A stretch of 64,000 bases of DNA from Verminephrobacter aporrectodeae subsp. tuberculatae At4 (GCF_000193225.1 NZ_AFAL01000350.1:1-64000); one strand, 5' to 3'; shown: positions 9,152-18,996, counted from the first letter of the stretch. Numbers and translations are program-made. The notes: a model not told the origin generated them from the sequence alone.

Positions 9152-10750
9152 ATGCATTCCAACCGATCGATGTCCACGCCCATGCCCACGCCCATCCGTT
9201 GCGACCAGACTGCGCCCTGGCCCCTGCTCGCGGCCCATTTCTCGGCCCGGGGCCAGCGCCTCGACCTGCGCCAGGCCTTCGCGCAGGATGCGCAGCGCTT
9301 CGAGCATTTCAGCCAGTGCGCGCCGCACCTGTTCGCCGACCTGTCCAAGAACCTCTGGGAGCGCGACACCGAAGCCCTGTTGCTTGACCTGGCGCGCAGC
9401 TGCGGTCTGGAGCAGCACCGCGCTGCGCTGCTCGCCGGGCAGGCCGTGAACAGCACCGAGAACCGGGCCGCGCTGCACACGCTGCTGCGCCGCCCCGCGG
9501 GCCTGGCCTGGCCCGGCGATCGGCCCGAGACGGCGCAGCGCCTGGCCGACGTACACGCCACGCTCGACGCCATGCTGGCCTATGCCGAGCGCGTGCGCGG
9601 CGACGACGCCATCACCGACGTGGTGAACATCGGCATCGGGGGCTCGGACCTGGGCCCGCACATGGCGGTGCTCGCGCTCGAGGAATTCCGCATTCCCGGC
9701 AAACGCTTTCACTTTGTCTCAAACGTTGACGGGCATGAACTGCACGGCGTGCTCCAGGGCTTGCGCCCCGAAAGCAGCCTGTTCCTCGTGGCCTCCAAGA
9801 CCTTCACCACCGACGAGACCATGACGAATGCGCGCTCAGCGCTGGCCTGGTTTTCTGCGGCGGGCGGGCGCGACGTGGCGCGGCATTTTGCCGCGCTCAC
9901 CACGCACACCGAGGCCGCGGGCGCGCTCGGAATCACCACCTGCTTCGGCTTCTGGGACTGGGTGGGCGGGCGCTACTCGCTGTGGTCGGCGATTGGCCTG
10001 CCGCTGGCCATTGCCATCGGGGCGCAGGGCTTTCGCGATCTGCTCGCGGGCGCGCACGCCATGGACGGGCATTTCCGCAGCGCACCGCTGGCGCAAAACC
10101 TGCCCGTGCGTCTGGGCCTGCTCGATGTCTGGTACCGCAATTTCCATGGCTTTGCGAGCCGCTGCATCGCGCCCTACCACGCGGCGCTGCGCCGCTACCC
10201 GGCCTACCTGCAGCAGTTGGAGATGGAGAGCAACGGCAAGCGCGTTGCGCAGGACGGCGCGCCGCTGGCCCACGCGACAGCGCCCGTGCTCTGGGGCGAG
10301 CCCGGAACCAACGGCCAGCATGCGTTCTTCCAGATGCTGCACCAGGGCCGCGACGTGCTGCCGCTGGAGATCGTCGCCGTGCGCCAGGCCACGCACCCCC
10401 TGCCCGGTCACCACGAGAAACTGCTCGCGAACGCGCTGGCGCAGGCCCAGGCGCTGATGCTCGGCCAGGCCAGCGCGGACGGGCATCGGCACTTTCCGGG
10501 AAACCGGCCCAGCACCTTCATCCTGCTGGAGTCGCTCAGCCCCGCGTCCCTGGGCGCGTTGATTGCGCTGCAAGAGCACCGCGTGTTCGTGAGCGGCAGC
10601 CTGTGGGGCATCAACAGCTTTGACCAGTGGGGCGTGGAACTGGGCAAGACGCTGGCCAAGGACCTTCAGCAGCGGCTGGCCAGCGGCGACGCGGCCGGTC
10701 TGGACGGCTCCACGGCGGGGCTGCTGCGCCGGCTGCGCGCAGGCGCATGA
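9152..10750 (+). CDS. pgi: glucose-6-phosphate isomerase
   Basis: Pgi interconverts glucose-6-phosphate and fructose-6-phosphate. The protein of about 532 residues has the substrate-binding motif IGIGGSDLGP, the phosphate-binding SKTFTTDET, MESNGKR, GEPGTNGQHAFFQ and the family signature segment VFVSGSLWGINSFDQWGVELGK in two overlapping parts. The start is uncertain: ATG 9152 and ATG 9170 both lie just before the homologous region, and neither has a clear ribosome-binding site. It is divergent from zwf and followed 25 bases later by the sugar epimerase gene, probably in one operon under the 9096 HexR-like site. Confidence 0.95.
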   Translation: MHSNRSMSTPMPTPIRCDQTAPWPLLAAHFSARGQRLDLRQAFAQDAQRFEHFSQCAPHLFADLSKNLWERDTEALLLDLARSCGLEQHRAALLAGQAVNSTENRAALHTLLRRPAGLAWPGDRPETAQRLADVHATLDAMLAYAERVRGDDAITDVVNIGIGGSDLGPHMAVLALEEFRIPGKRFHFVSNVDGHELHGVLQGLRPESSLFLVASKTFTTDETMTNARSALAWFSAAGGRDVARHFAALTTHTEAAGALGITTCFGFWDWVGGRYSLWSAIGLPLAIAIGAQGFRDLLAGAHAMDGHFRSAPLAQNLPVRLGLLDVWYRNFHGFASRCIAPYHAALRRYPAYLQQLEMESNGKRVAQDGAPLAHATAPVLWGEPGTNGQHAFFQMLHQGRDVLPLEIVAVRQATHPLPGHHEKLLANALAQAQALMLGQASADGHRHFPGNRPSTFILLESLSPASLGALIALQEHRVFVSGSLWGINSFDQWGVELGKTLAKDLQQRLASGDAAGLDGSTAGLLRRLRAGA

Positions 10751-10775
10751 CATTTGATTTACCGAGGAGAGACGA

Positions 10776-11993
10776 ATGACCGCAGCCCGGCCGGACTTCC
10801 GGTCCAGCGAATTTCTGCGCGCGCACAGCCGCGAGATCATGGCCTTCTACGACCCCGTGGCCACCGACCCCGACGGCGGCATGTACCACTTCTTTCTCGA
10901 CGATGGCACGGTGTACGAGCAGCGCACGCGCCACCTCGTGAGCGCCACGCGCTTCGTCGTGACGCACGCCATGCTCTACCGCATCACGGGGGAAGAGCGC
11001 TACCGCAGAGGCGTTCTGCGCGCGCTGTGGTTCGTGCGCACGGCGTTTCTCGACCGTGCCAGCGGGGGCTACGCCTGGCTCATCGACTGGCACGCGGGCG
11101 CCGCGACGCCGCTCGACGCAACGCGCCACTGCTACGGCATGGCCTTTGTGATGCTCGCCTGCGCGCACGCGCTGCAGGCCGGCGTTGCCGATGCGCGCGG
11201 CTGGCTCGCCGAGTCCTTCGAGATGGCCGAACAGCACTTCTGGCAAGCGGACGCGGGCCTGTACGCCGACGAGGCCGACAGCGGCTGGACCCTCACCGGC
11301 TACCGCGGCCAGAACGCCAACATGCACGCCTGCGAGGCCATGATCGCGGCCTTCCGCTTCACGGGCGAGCCCCGCTACATCGAACGCGCCGAGCAACTCG
11401 CGCAGGGAATCTGCCAGCGCCAGGCGATGCTCTGCGGCGGCTGGGTGTGGGAACATTTCCATGCCGACTGGTCGCCGGACTGGGACTACAACCGCCACGA
11501 CCGCAGCAACATCTTTCGCCCCTGGGGCTACCAATTGGGCCACCAGACCGAGTGGGCCAAGCTGCTGCTGCAACTCGACACGCTGCACCCCGCGCCCTGG
11601 CATCTGCCCTGCGCCCGGCGGTTGTTCGACACGGCCATCGAAAAGGGCTGGGACCAGGCGCACGGCGGCATCTTCTACGGCATGGCGCCCGACGGCAGCA
11701 TCTGCGACGACAGCAAATACCACTGGGTGCAGGCCGAGAGCCTGGCCGCCGCCGCCTTGCTCGCGCTGCACACCGCAGAGAAACGCTATGCGCACTGGTA
11801 CGAGCGCATCTGGGACTACTGCTGGACGCATTTCGTGGACCACAAGCATGGCGCCTGGTTCCGCATCCTCGACGGCGCGAACCGGAACCACACGCGCGAA
11901 AAAAGCAACGCCGGCAAGGTGGACTACCACAACCTGGGCGCGTGCCACGACGTGCTCATGGCGCTCCAGGCACATGACAAGCAGCGGCTCTGA
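10776..11993 (+). CDS. AGE-family sugar epimerase/isomerase (mannose isomerase-like)
   Basis: This 405-residue protein belongs to the N-acylglucosamine 2-epimerase superfamily, an (alpha/alpha)6 barrel that includes mannose isomerases and YihS. Expected catalytic histidines are visible in GQNANMHACEA (about His184), WGYQLGHQTEW (about His256), KYHWVQAES (about His316) and the C-terminal DYHNLGACHD. A strong ribosome-binding site (GAGGAGA) precedes the ATG. Lying 25 bases after pgi, it most likely feeds free hexoses, for example mannose to fructose or epimerised to glucose, into the Glk/Pgi pathway. The substrate is inferred from context; N-acetylglucosamine is less likely because no aminosugar genes are near. 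Confidence 0.82.
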   Translation: MTAARPDFRSSEFLRAHSREIMAFYDPVATDPDGGMYHFFLDDGTVYEQRTRHLVSATRFVVTHAMLYRITGEERYRRGVLRALWFVRTAFLDRASGGYAWLIDWHAGAATPLDATRHCYGMAFVMLACAHALQAGVADARGWLAESFEMAEQHFWQADAGLYADEADSGWTLTGYRGQNANMHACEAMIAAFRFTGEPRYIERAEQLAQGICQRQAMLCGGWVWEHFHADWSPDWDYNRHDRSNIFRPWGYQLGHQTEWAKLLLQLDTLHPAPWHLPCARRLFDTAIEKGWDQAHGGIFYGMAPDGSICDDSKYHWVQAESLAAAALLALHTAEKRYAHWYERIWDYCWTHFVDHKHGAWFRILDGANRNHTREKSNAGKVDYHNLGACHDVLMALQAHDKQRL

Positions 11994-12090
11994 AACCCGC
12001 TGCGGCAGACGGCGGGGTCGGGCGCAATTCCTGTTGCGCAGGAACAAGGGGAACTGAGCGACGGCTGTCCTGGCCCGGTCGAGGCCGCTT

Positions 12091-13152
12091 TCAGGCTGCG
12101 ATGCCGTGCGCCGGCTGCGCGTCCGTCCCCGTGCCGCAGGCATGGCAGAAACGGACAAAGGCGCTCTTGCGGGTGCGGCAATGGTCGCAGTGCTGAAACA
12201 GGCAGATGCCGCAGTGCGCGCAGAAGTCGATTTTCTCGTCCCGGCTGTCCACCGGGCGCTCGCAGCCCGGGCAAACGTTCTGCGCCAGGCGCGCCAGGGC
12301 CACGTCGTAGCCGAGTTCCTTGCGGCGCTCCTGGTCGGGCAGGGACTCGACCTGCTTTTGGCGCTCCAGGTAGCGGGTGAGCGCCAGGATGGCGGAGCGC
12401 CCCACCAGCAGCGTCACCACGATGCCGACCGTATAGCGCACATAGCCGCCGTAGCTGGGCAGGTAGGGCACCAACTCCACGAAGAAAGCAAACAGCGCAA
12501 AAAAGATGAAGCCCCACACGAATGGCCAGTAGGTGCCCTTGCGCTTTCTGACGTACAGCCAGCCCGCCAGCGCCAGCAGCGGCAGGGTAAGCGCCAGGCG
12601 GTACAGGAACACGCGCAACTCCACCTTGCGGCGCGCGGAGTTCAACTTTTCGTGGGCTTCGGACTCCAGCCGGCTCAGGTGCTCCTGCGCCGCTGCAGCG
12701 CCCTGGCGCGCGTCGAGTGCGGCCTGCTCCTGGCGCTCGACCGCTTGCTCGGCCTTGCGCTCGATGCGCTTGAGGGCGTCCAGCGCCTGGGTGCGTGCGA
12801 TGACTTCCGGATTCTGCTCGGAGCTCTGGGTCACGCTGCGTGCGGCCAACCAGTTGTTGAAGGTCTCGCGCTCGGCCCGGCTCTCGTTGTGCGCCTTGTC
12901 GCGTTGCAACTTGGCCTGCTCCAGCGCGGTCTCGGCATCGCGCTCGGCCCGGCGCGCATCCCGCATTTGGTCGCGCAGGGGCTGCGTTGCCTGCATGTCC
13001 AGAAAGTCATCCACCTCCAAGGGGGTTTCGACCTTGGGCAGGTCGCTCACAAGGGCGCTGCCCAGGCCGATGAGAAAGCTGGAAAACACCAGCGCCACCA
13101 GCCACAGGCCACGCCGGAACCATTGTTCGGACAGTCTCAGGGATTTACTCAT
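12091..13152 (-). CDS. membrane coiled-coil protein with C-terminal double zinc ribbon, function unknown
   Basis: I do not recognise a function. The 353-residue protein has one membrane helix near the N-terminus (about 15-37), a long charged Ala/Glu/Arg-rich coiled coil (about 50-170), three hydrophobic segments (about 180-200, 205-230 and 240-262) and a C-terminal cysteine-rich region (about 294-341) with CPGC, CAHC, CDHC and CHAC pairs, which together suit two zinc-ribbon folds. The coiled coil would lie on one side of the membrane and the ribbons in the cytoplasm. Its ATG overlaps the stop of the truncated AbiEii remnant as ATGA, so it may now be co-translated with that remnant. Codon use looks like its neighbours. 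Confidence 0.8.
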   Translation of the reverse strand: MSKSLRLSEQWFRRGLWLVALVFSSFLIGLGSALVSDLPKVETPLEVDDFLDMQATQPLRDQMRDARRAERDAETALEQAKLQRDKAHNESRAERETFNNWLAARSVTQSSEQNPEVIARTQALDALKRIERKAEQAVERQEQAALDARQGAAAAQEHLSRLESEAHEKLNSARRKVELRVFLYRLALTLPLLALAGWLYVRKRKGTYWPFVWGFIFFALFAFFVELVPYLPSYGGYVRYTVGIVVTLLVGRSAILALTRYLERQKQVESLPDQERRKELGYDVALARLAQNVCPGCERPVDSRDEKIDFCAHCGICLFQHCDHCRTRKSAFVRFCHACGTGTDAQPAHGIAA

Positions 13153-13295
13153 GGGCTTCTTTCCAGTACGCCGAGCGTCCAGACCACCCAGACGTCCTTT
13201 TCGAGCAGATGGGTGGGACGGCCCGTCTTTTCCCGGGCCTGTTCCAACACGTCGTCCTGGTCCTCCCGATCGAGGGCAAAGCAGGACTCATCCAC
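13149..13295 (-). pseudogene. truncated AbiEii-type nucleotidyltransferase toxin remnant
   Basis: A 48-codon frame starts at GTG 13295, overlapping the end of the antitoxin, and reads VDESCFALDREDQDDVLEQA then THLLEKDVWVVWTL before stopping at 13149. The EKD-W-VCWTL-type segment is the start of AbiEii/DUF1814 toxins, which normally run to well over 200 residues and carry the nucleotidyltransferase active site further on. That part is gone. The remnant stops inside the start codon region of the zinc-ribbon gene, so a deletion junction lies near 13150-13170. Without its catalytic domain it cannot be an active toxin. Confidence 0.7.
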
Positions 13296-13885
13296 GGATT
13301 GCTTCTTCGCCAATGGCCCTTGCCATCCAGGATGGCAAGGTGGCGCGCGCCGATGCCAGCGTCTGCCAATCCGAGGGTGGCAGTGTGCTGTGCAAGGTGG
13401 TCAGCGCTTTGCCCGCATGGGTCGGCCCCAGCCAAGCCAGCGCGCGCACGGCCGCACCGGCCAGCCCGGATCCCGGCGCCAGCATCCAGCGCGGAGCGTG
13501 TTTGAGCATGACCTCGGCGCGCCCGAGCTTGAGCTTGCGGGTACGTCCCGAGGTCAGGTAGACCTGCCGGATTGGCAACTGCTGCAGTCAGGCCCAGCGC
13601 GTTTGCCGCGTGGGCCCCGTGGGGCGTCACGACCTCGCCAGTTTGGGCGGCCAGCGCTTGCACCACCTTTTCGGGCGCCGGCGCACGCGTCCCGAACCGG
13701 CTCGACACCGGTGCGACATAGCTGCCACGCACGACACGCAGCAGCCGGCCTTCCTTGGCGAGCCGGGACAGCGCCTGATCGACAGCGGCACGGCTTGCGA
13801 GGTGCAGAAACTCCTTGGGCGACAGCACACCTCCCTCGGCGAGGGACTGTGCGTGCAGCAAGATGGATTCGGGGAGCAGTTTCAT
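13288..13885 (-). pseudogene. AbiEi-like (DUF6088) antitoxin, frameshifted
   Basis: This is the antitoxin half of a type IV AbiE-like toxin-antitoxin pair. The N-terminal winged-helix part (HLASRAAVDQALSRLAKEGRLLRVVRGSYVAP in two overlapping parts) reads from ATG 13885. The C-terminal part (PIRQVYLTSGRTRKLKLG, then VRALAWLG) reads in another frame to the stop at 13288. The switch is at about 13580-13587, next to a CTGCAG. Removing one base would restore a product of 198 residues, the usual size. Since the partner toxin is truncated, loss of function here is plausible and not merely a sequencing error. It lies 91 bases downstream of nuoN on the same strand. Confidence 0.75.
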
Positions 13886-13901
13886 GGCCACATCCGGAGC
13901 T

Positions 13902-13931
13902 GGATATCAGAACAATATCCCTGTTTCTGAC
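13902..13931. promoter_or_regulatory. inverted repeats upstream of AbiEi-like gene, likely autoregulatory operator
   Basis: GGATAT (13902-13907) and ATATCC (13915-13920) form an exact inverted repeat. An overlapping second one pairs TATCAGAAC (13905-13913) with GTTTCTGAC (13923-13931), with one or two mismatches. They lie 17-46 bases upstream of the antitoxin start. AbiEi-type antitoxins are known to bind inverted repeats in their own promoter, so these are probably the operator left from the intact module. Confidence 0.5.
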
Positions 13932-13975
13932 ATTATCCTGGGTCACCCGCCCAGGGCGGAATCCGGACACAAAAA

Positions 13976-15469
13976 TCAGGTCGACAATGCGCGCACCACG
14001 GCGTCCGCGCACAGCGCCATCAGGCCGCCGGGCAGCAGGCCGAGAACGAGGATCAGTGCGCCGTTGAGCGCGAGCACCACGCGCACGTCGGTGGGCGCCG
14101 AGACATTCGCCGCCGTCAGCGGGGCGTCGAAATACATGAGCTTGACCACGCGCAGGTAGTAGAAGGCGCCAATCAACGACATGAGCACGGCAAACACCGC
14201 GAGCGCGATGTACCCGCCCTGGCCGGACGCGAGCAGCGCTTGCAGCACCGACAGCTTGGCGTAGAAGCCGACCAGCGGGGGAATTCCGGCCATGGAGAAC
14301 AGGCACAGGGCCATGACGCCGGCGTACAGCGGGCTGCGCTGGTTGAGGCCGGCCAGGTCCGAGATTTCTTCGCTCTCGAAGCCCTCGCGCGCCAGCAGCA
14401 GGATCACGCCGAACGCCGCCAGCGTGGTCAGCACATAGGTGAGCACGTAGAACATGGCCGCGCCGTAGGCGTTCTCCACCGCTGCCGCGTCAACATGGCC
14501 GTTCACTACGCCGGACATCAGGCCGAGCAGAACGAAGCCCATCTGCGCGATGGTCGAATACGCCAGCATGCGCTTGAGGTTGGTCTGCGCAATGGCCGCC
14601 AGATTGCCCACGAGCAGCGACCCGATGGCCAGCAGCGCGAGCATCTGCTGCCAGTCGATCGCCAGCGGCAGCAGGCCATCGACCAGCAGGCGCAGGGTGA
14701 TGGCAAAGGCCGCGAGCTTGGGCGCGCCGCCGAGCATCAGGGTCACGGCGGTCGGGGCGCCCTGGTAGACGTCGGGAATCCACATGTGAAACGGCACCGC
14801 GCCGAGTTTGAACGCCAGGCCCGCGACGACGAACACCAGGCCGAAGATCAGCACCTGGTGCCGGATCTGGCCGGCGTTGATGGCCTTGAACACCTGGCCG
14901 ATGTCGAGCGACCCCGTCGCGCCGTAGAGCATCGACATGCCGTACAGCAGGAACCCGCTGGCCATGGCGCCGAGAACGAAGTACTTCATTGCGGCCTCGG
15001 TCGCCGTGGCGTTGTCGCGGCGCAGCGCCACGAGCGCGTAGCTCGACAGCGTGAGCAGTTCCAGGCCCAGGTAGAGCACCAGGAAGTTGTTGCCGCCGAT
15101 CATGATGAACATGCCCAGCAGGGAGAACATCGACAGCGTGAACAATTCGCCGCCGCGCAGCATGCCGCGGTCCGCCGCGTAGGGGCGGCCGTAGACCAGC
15201 GTGAGCATCGTGGCCACGCAGGCAAAGCACTTGAGCCAGTTGCCCATGGCGTCGCTGACCAGCATGTTGCCAAAGCCGTAAAGGGTGTTTCCACTGCTCG
15301 CGTACAGCGCCTGCAGCACGGCCACCACGGCGAGCGTGAGCATGCTCAGCGCATAGGTTGCGCCGCGGCGTGCGCTGCTGACGTCCAGATCGACCAGCGC
15401 GATCATGCAGGCCATGGCCAACAGCACGATCTCGGGGTAGATCACGAGCCAGCTGATGTTGTCTATCAT
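13976..15469 (-). CDS. nuoN: NADH-quinone oxidoreductase subunit N
   Basis: NuoN is one of three antiporter-like proton-pumping membrane subunits of complex I. The 497-residue protein is almost wholly hydrophobic, with about 14 membrane helices. It includes the conserved proton-channel lysine region in [20 protein letters not shown] (positions 213-232) and [15 protein letters not shown]. It is the last gene of the nuoA-N operon, 19 bases after nuoM. No strong rho-independent terminator follows; a GC-rich palindrome (CCGCCC/GGGCGG near 13945-13960) without a T-run is the only candidate. Confidence 0.97.
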   Translation of the reverse strand: MIDNISWLVIYPEIVLLAMACMIALVDLDVSSARRGATYALSMLTLAVVAVLQALYASSGNTLYGFGNMLVSDAMGNWLKCFACVATMLTLVYGRPYAADRGMLRGGELFTLSMFSLLGMFIMIGGNNFLVLYLGLELLTLSSYALVALRRDNATATEAAMKYFVLGAMASGFLLYGMSMLYGATGSLDIGQVFKAINAGQIRHQVLIFGLVFVVAGLAFKLGAVPFHMWIPDVYQGAPTAVTLMLGGAPKLAAFAITLRLLVDGLLPLAIDWQQMLALLAIGSLLVGNLAAIAQTNLKRMLAYSTIAQMGFVLLGLMSGVVNGHVDAAAVENAYGAAMFYVLTYVLTTLAAFGVILLLAREGFESEEISDLAGLNQRSPLYAGVMALCLFSMAGIPPLVGFYAKLSVLQALLASGQGGYIALAVFAVLMSLIGAFYYLRVVKLMYFDAPLTAANVSAPTDVRVVLALNGALILVLGLLPGGLMALCADAVVRALST

Positions 15470-15488
15470 TTTGAATTCCTCCGTCCGC

Positions 15489-16964
15489 TCAGTTCAGCTT
15501 GGACAGCGCGACATGCCGCAGCAGTTGCGCCACCGAGGCGTCCATCACGTCGGTGACGGGACGGGGGTACAGGCCCATGGCCAGCACGGCGCTGGCGAGC
15601 AGGGTGAGCACGAGGAATTCACGCCGGCCGATGTCGCTCAGCCCGCGGACGCTGTCGTGCACCACGGGGCCCAGGTACACGCGCTTGACCATCCACAGCG
15701 TGTACGCGGCGCCAAAGACCAGCGCCGTGGCGGCGACGAGCCCGATCCAGAAGTCGGCCTTCACGGCGCCCAGAATGACCATCCATTCGCCGACGAAGCC
15801 CGCGGTTGCGGGCAGTCCGCAATTCGCCATGGCGAACAGCAGCGCGAACGCCGTGAACCGCGGCATGGTCTCGACCACGCCGCCGTAGGCGGCGATCTCG
15901 CGCGAATGCACGCGCTCGTACAGGACGCCGATGCACAGGAACATGGCGCCCGAGACGAAGCCGTGCGCGATCATCTGCACCAGGGCGCCCGAGACGCCGA
16001 GTTCGTTGAACAGGAAAAAGCCCAGGGTCACAAAGCCCATGTGCGCCACCGACGAGTAGGCGACGAGCTTTTTCATGTCCGTCTGGACCAGGGCCACCAG
16101 GCCCACGTAGACCACCGCGATGAGCGACAGGGCGATCATCAGCCAGGCCCATTCGCGCGCGGCGTCGGGGGCAATCGGCAGCGAGAAGCGCACGAAGCCG
16201 TACGCGCCCAGCTTGAGCATGATCGCCGCCAGAACGGCGGAGCCGCCGGTGGGCGCCTCCACGTGCACGTCCGGCAGCCAGGTGTGCACCGGCCACATCG
16301 GCACCTTGACCGCAAACGCGGCGAAGAAGGCGAAGAACAGCAGGGTCTGCGCCTGGCCGCCGAGCGGCAGCCGGTGCCAAGTGGCGATGTCGAAGCTGCC
16401 GCCCGACTGGTTGTACAGGTAGATCAGCGCGATCAGCATCAGCAGCGAACCGAGCAGCGTATACAGGAAGAACTTGAACGCCGCATAGATCTTGTTCGGG
16501 CCGCCCCAGATGCCGATGATCAGGTACATCGGGATCAGCGTGGCCTCGAAGAACACGTAGAACAAAATTCCGTCGAGCGCGCTGAATACGCCGATCATCA
16601 GGCCCGAGAGGATCAGGAACGCGCCCATGTACTGGTTCACGCGCTCGGTGATCGCCTCCCAGGACGCGAGCACCACGATCAGCGTGATGAAGGCCGTCAG
16701 CGGAACGAACCACAACGAGATGCCGTCCACGCCCAGGTGGTAGTGGACGTTGAAGCGCTCGATCCAGGCCGCTTTTTCCACGAACTGCATGGCCGCGCTG
16801 CCCGGATCGAAGCCGCCGTACAGGGGCAGGGTGACCAGGAAACCGAACGCGGCCCCGAGCAGCGCCATCCAGCGCACCATGGGCGCATGCTCGTCGCGCC
16901 CGATGGCGAGCAGCAGCGCGCCGAAGGCAATCGGGATCCAGATGGCAAGACTCAACAAACCCAT
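15489..16964 (-). CDS. nuoM: NADH-quinone oxidoreductase subunit M
   Basis: NuoM is an antiporter-like proton-translocating subunit of complex I. The 491-residue protein has about 14 hydrophobic helices. Family motifs seen are [14 protein letters not shown], the conserved glutamate segment [17 protein letters not shown], the lysine-containing [20 protein letters not shown] and [17 protein letters not shown]. It follows nuoL after 13 bases and precedes nuoN, the usual order. A ribosome-binding AGGAGA precedes its start inside the nuoL-nuoM gap. Confidence 0.97.
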   Translation of the reverse strand: MGLLSLAIWIPIAFGALLLAIGRDEHAPMVRWMALLGAAFGFLVTLPLYGGFDPGSAAMQFVEKAAWIERFNVHYHLGVDGISLWFVPLTAFITLIVVLASWEAITERVNQYMGAFLILSGLMIGVFSALDGILFYVFFEATLIPMYLIIGIWGGPNKIYAAFKFFLYTLLGSLLMLIALIYLYNQSGGSFDIATWHRLPLGGQAQTLLFFAFFAAFAVKVPMWPVHTWLPDVHVEAPTGGSAVLAAIMLKLGAYGFVRFSLPIAPDAAREWAWLMIALSLIAVVYVGLVALVQTDMKKLVAYSSVAHMGFVTLGFFLFNELGVSGALVQMIAHGFVSGAMFLCIGVLYERVHSREIAAYGGVVETMPRFTAFALLFAMANCGLPATAGFVGEWMVILGAVKADFWIGLVAATALVFGAAYTLWMVKRVYLGPVVHDSVRGLSDIGRREFLVLTLLASAVLAMGLYPRPVTDVMDASVAQLLRHVALSKLN

Positions 16965-16977
16965 TTTTGTTCTTCTC

Positions 16978-18996
16978 CTACTTGTTGAGCCAGACGAAGT
17001 ACGTCATGAGGGCAAAAACACCCAGGACCATCACCAGCGCGTAGTGGTAGAGATAGCCCGTCTGCATCCGGCGCACGACGCCCGCGACCCAGCGCACCAG
17101 CTTCCAGGAGCCATTCACCAGCGCGCCGTCGATGAGCGCCTGGTCGCCGCCCTTCCACAGACCGGTGCCCAGCGCCCGCGCGCCGCGTGCCAGGAGCTTT
17201 TCGTTGATCCAGTCGAGGTAGTACTTGTTTTCCAGCAGGCCGTGCAGCGGCCGCAGGCGCGCCGCGATCGCGGCGGGCAGCGCGGGCCTGCGCAGATACA
17301 TGTAGTACGCGAGCGCGACGCCCGCGAGCGCGAGCCACAGCGGCGCCGCCTGCAAGCCGTGCAGGGCCATGGCCCAGGCGCCGGGAAAGTGCGCGGTCAT
17401 TTGCGCCATCGACGGGTGCCGGGCCGCGTCCACCACGATGGCCCCTGCGAAGAAGTCACCGAACAGCATGGGCTCGATGAACAGCAGGCCCGCGAGCACC
17501 GAGGGAATCGCCAGCAGCATCAGGGGCACCGTCACCACCCAGGGCGACTCGTGCGGCGCATGCGGGTGGGGGTCGGCGTGCCCGCCATGGTCATGGTGTG
17601 CGTCCGGGTTCTGGTCGTAGCGTTCCTGGCCGTGGAACACCAGGAAGTACATGCGGAACGCATAAAAGGCCGTCACGAAAACGCCGGCCAGGACGGCGAA
17701 ATGCGCAAACCCCGCGGCGGGCAGGCGGCTCAAGTGGACCGCGTCGATGATGCTGTCCTTGGAGTAAAAGCCCGCGAACAGGGGCGCTCCGATCAGCGCC
17801 AGCGAGCCCAGCAGCGAGGTGATCCAGGTGATCGGCATGTGCCGGCGCAGCGCGCCCATCCAGCGCATGTCCTGGTTGTGGTGCAGGCCCATGATGACCG
17901 AGCCGGCGCCCAGGAACAGCAGGGCCTTGAAAAACGCGTGCGTCATCAGGTGGAACACCGCGGCCGAATACGCCGAAGCGCCCAGGGCCACCGTCATATA
18001 GCCCAGTTGGGACAGCGTGGAGTAGGCCACGACGCGCTTGATGTCGTTCTGGACGATTCCCAGAAAGCCCATGAACAGCGCAGTGATCGCGCCCACCACC
18101 AGGATCAGGTTCAGCGCCGTGTCGGACAGTTCGAACAGCGGCGACATGCGCGCCACCATGAAGATCCCTGCCGTGACCATGGTCGCGGCGTGGATCAGCG
18201 CGGAGATGGGCGTCGGGCCTTCCATGGAATCGGGCAGCCACACGTGCAGCGGGAACTGCGCGCTCTTGCCCATGGCGCCGATGAACAGGCAGATGCAGAT
18301 CGCGCTGATCAGCATCCAGTCGGTTCCCGGGAGCGTGAGGCCGCCGAGCCGCCCGGCCTGGAAAAACACCTCGGCGTAGTTCAGCGTTCCGGTGTAGGCC
18401 GCGATCAGACCGATTCCCAGGATGAAGCCGAAGTCGCCCACGCGGTTCACCAGAAAGGCCTTCATGTTGGCAAACACCGCCGACGGCTTGTGGAACCAGA
18501 AGCCGATCAGCAGGTACGACACCAGGCCCACGGCCTCCCAGCCAAAGAACAGTTGCAGCAGGTTGTTGCTCATGACCAGCATGAGCATGGAGAAGGTGAA
18601 CAGCGAGATGTAGGCGAAGAAGCGGTTGTAGCCCGGGTCCTCGCGCATGTAGCCAATGGTGTAGACGTGCACCATCAGCGACACGAAGCTGACCACCACC
18701 ATCATCATCGCGGTCAGGCCGTCAATCAGGAAGCCGACCTCCATCCGCAGGCCGCCGGCGAGCATCCAGGTGTAGAGCGTTTCGTTGAAGCGCGCGCCGT
18801 CCAGGGCCACGCTCTTGAGCGTCATGGCCGACAGGACGAAGGACACGAGCACCCCGGAAACCGCCAGGCTGTGGCCCAGGCGGCGGCCGATCCGGTTGCC
18901 GCCAAGGGCCGTGCCGAAGATTCCGGTCAGCACGGCGCCCGCCAGCGGAGCCAATGCGGCGGCCAGGAGCGTTGAAGCAGAGAGGGTTTGACTCAT
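16978..18996 (-). CDS. nuoL: NADH-quinone oxidoreductase subunit L
   Basis: NuoL is the distal antiporter-like subunit of complex I, with the long lateral helix. The 672-residue protein begins SQTLSASTLLAAALAPLAGA and contains FFGWEAVGLVSYLLIGFW, the channel segment GKSAQFPLHVWLPDSMEGPT and DIKRVVAYSTLSQLGYM. A His-rich loop (HHDHGGHADPHPHAPH, about 460-475) lies between helices, a common feature in this family. The ATG at 18996 was chosen because homology starts there; the longer open frame runs back into nuoK. It follows nuoK after 38 bases. Confidence 0.97.
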   Translation of the reverse strand: MSQTLSASTLLAAALAPLAGAVLTGIFGTALGGNRIGRRLGHSLAVSGVLVSFVLSAMTLKSVALDGARFNETLYTWMLAGGLRMEVGFLIDGLTAMMMVVVSFVSLMVHVYTIGYMREDPGYNRFFAYISLFTFSMLMLVMSNNLLQLFFGWEAVGLVSYLLIGFWFHKPSAVFANMKAFLVNRVGDFGFILGIGLIAAYTGTLNYAEVFFQAGRLGGLTLPGTDWMLISAICICLFIGAMGKSAQFPLHVWLPDSMEGPTPISALIHAATMVTAGIFMVARMSPLFELSDTALNLILVVGAITALFMGFLGIVQNDIKRVVAYSTLSQLGYMTVALGASAYSAAVFHLMTHAFFKALLFLGAGSVIMGLHHNQDMRWMGALRRHMPITWITSLLGSLALIGAPLFAGFYSKDSIIDAVHLSRLPAAGFAHFAVLAGVFVTAFYAFRMYFLVFHGQERYDQNPDAHHDHGGHADPHPHAPHESPWVVTVPLMLLAIPSVLAGLLFIEPMLFGDFFAGAIVVDAARHPSMAQMTAHFPGAWAMALHGLQAAPLWLALAGVALAYYMYLRRPALPAAIAARLRPLHGLLENKYYLDWINEKLLARGARALGTGLWKGGDQALIDGALVNGSWKLVRWVAGVVRRMQTGYLYHYALVMVLGVFALMTYFVWLNK

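Noticed and set aside
14240-18975. Several long plus-strand frames (14240-15556, 15456-16988, 16750-18975) opposite nuoN, nuoM and nuoL
   Set aside because: They mirror the codon pattern of the nuo genes in the opposite strand and have no recognisable domains.
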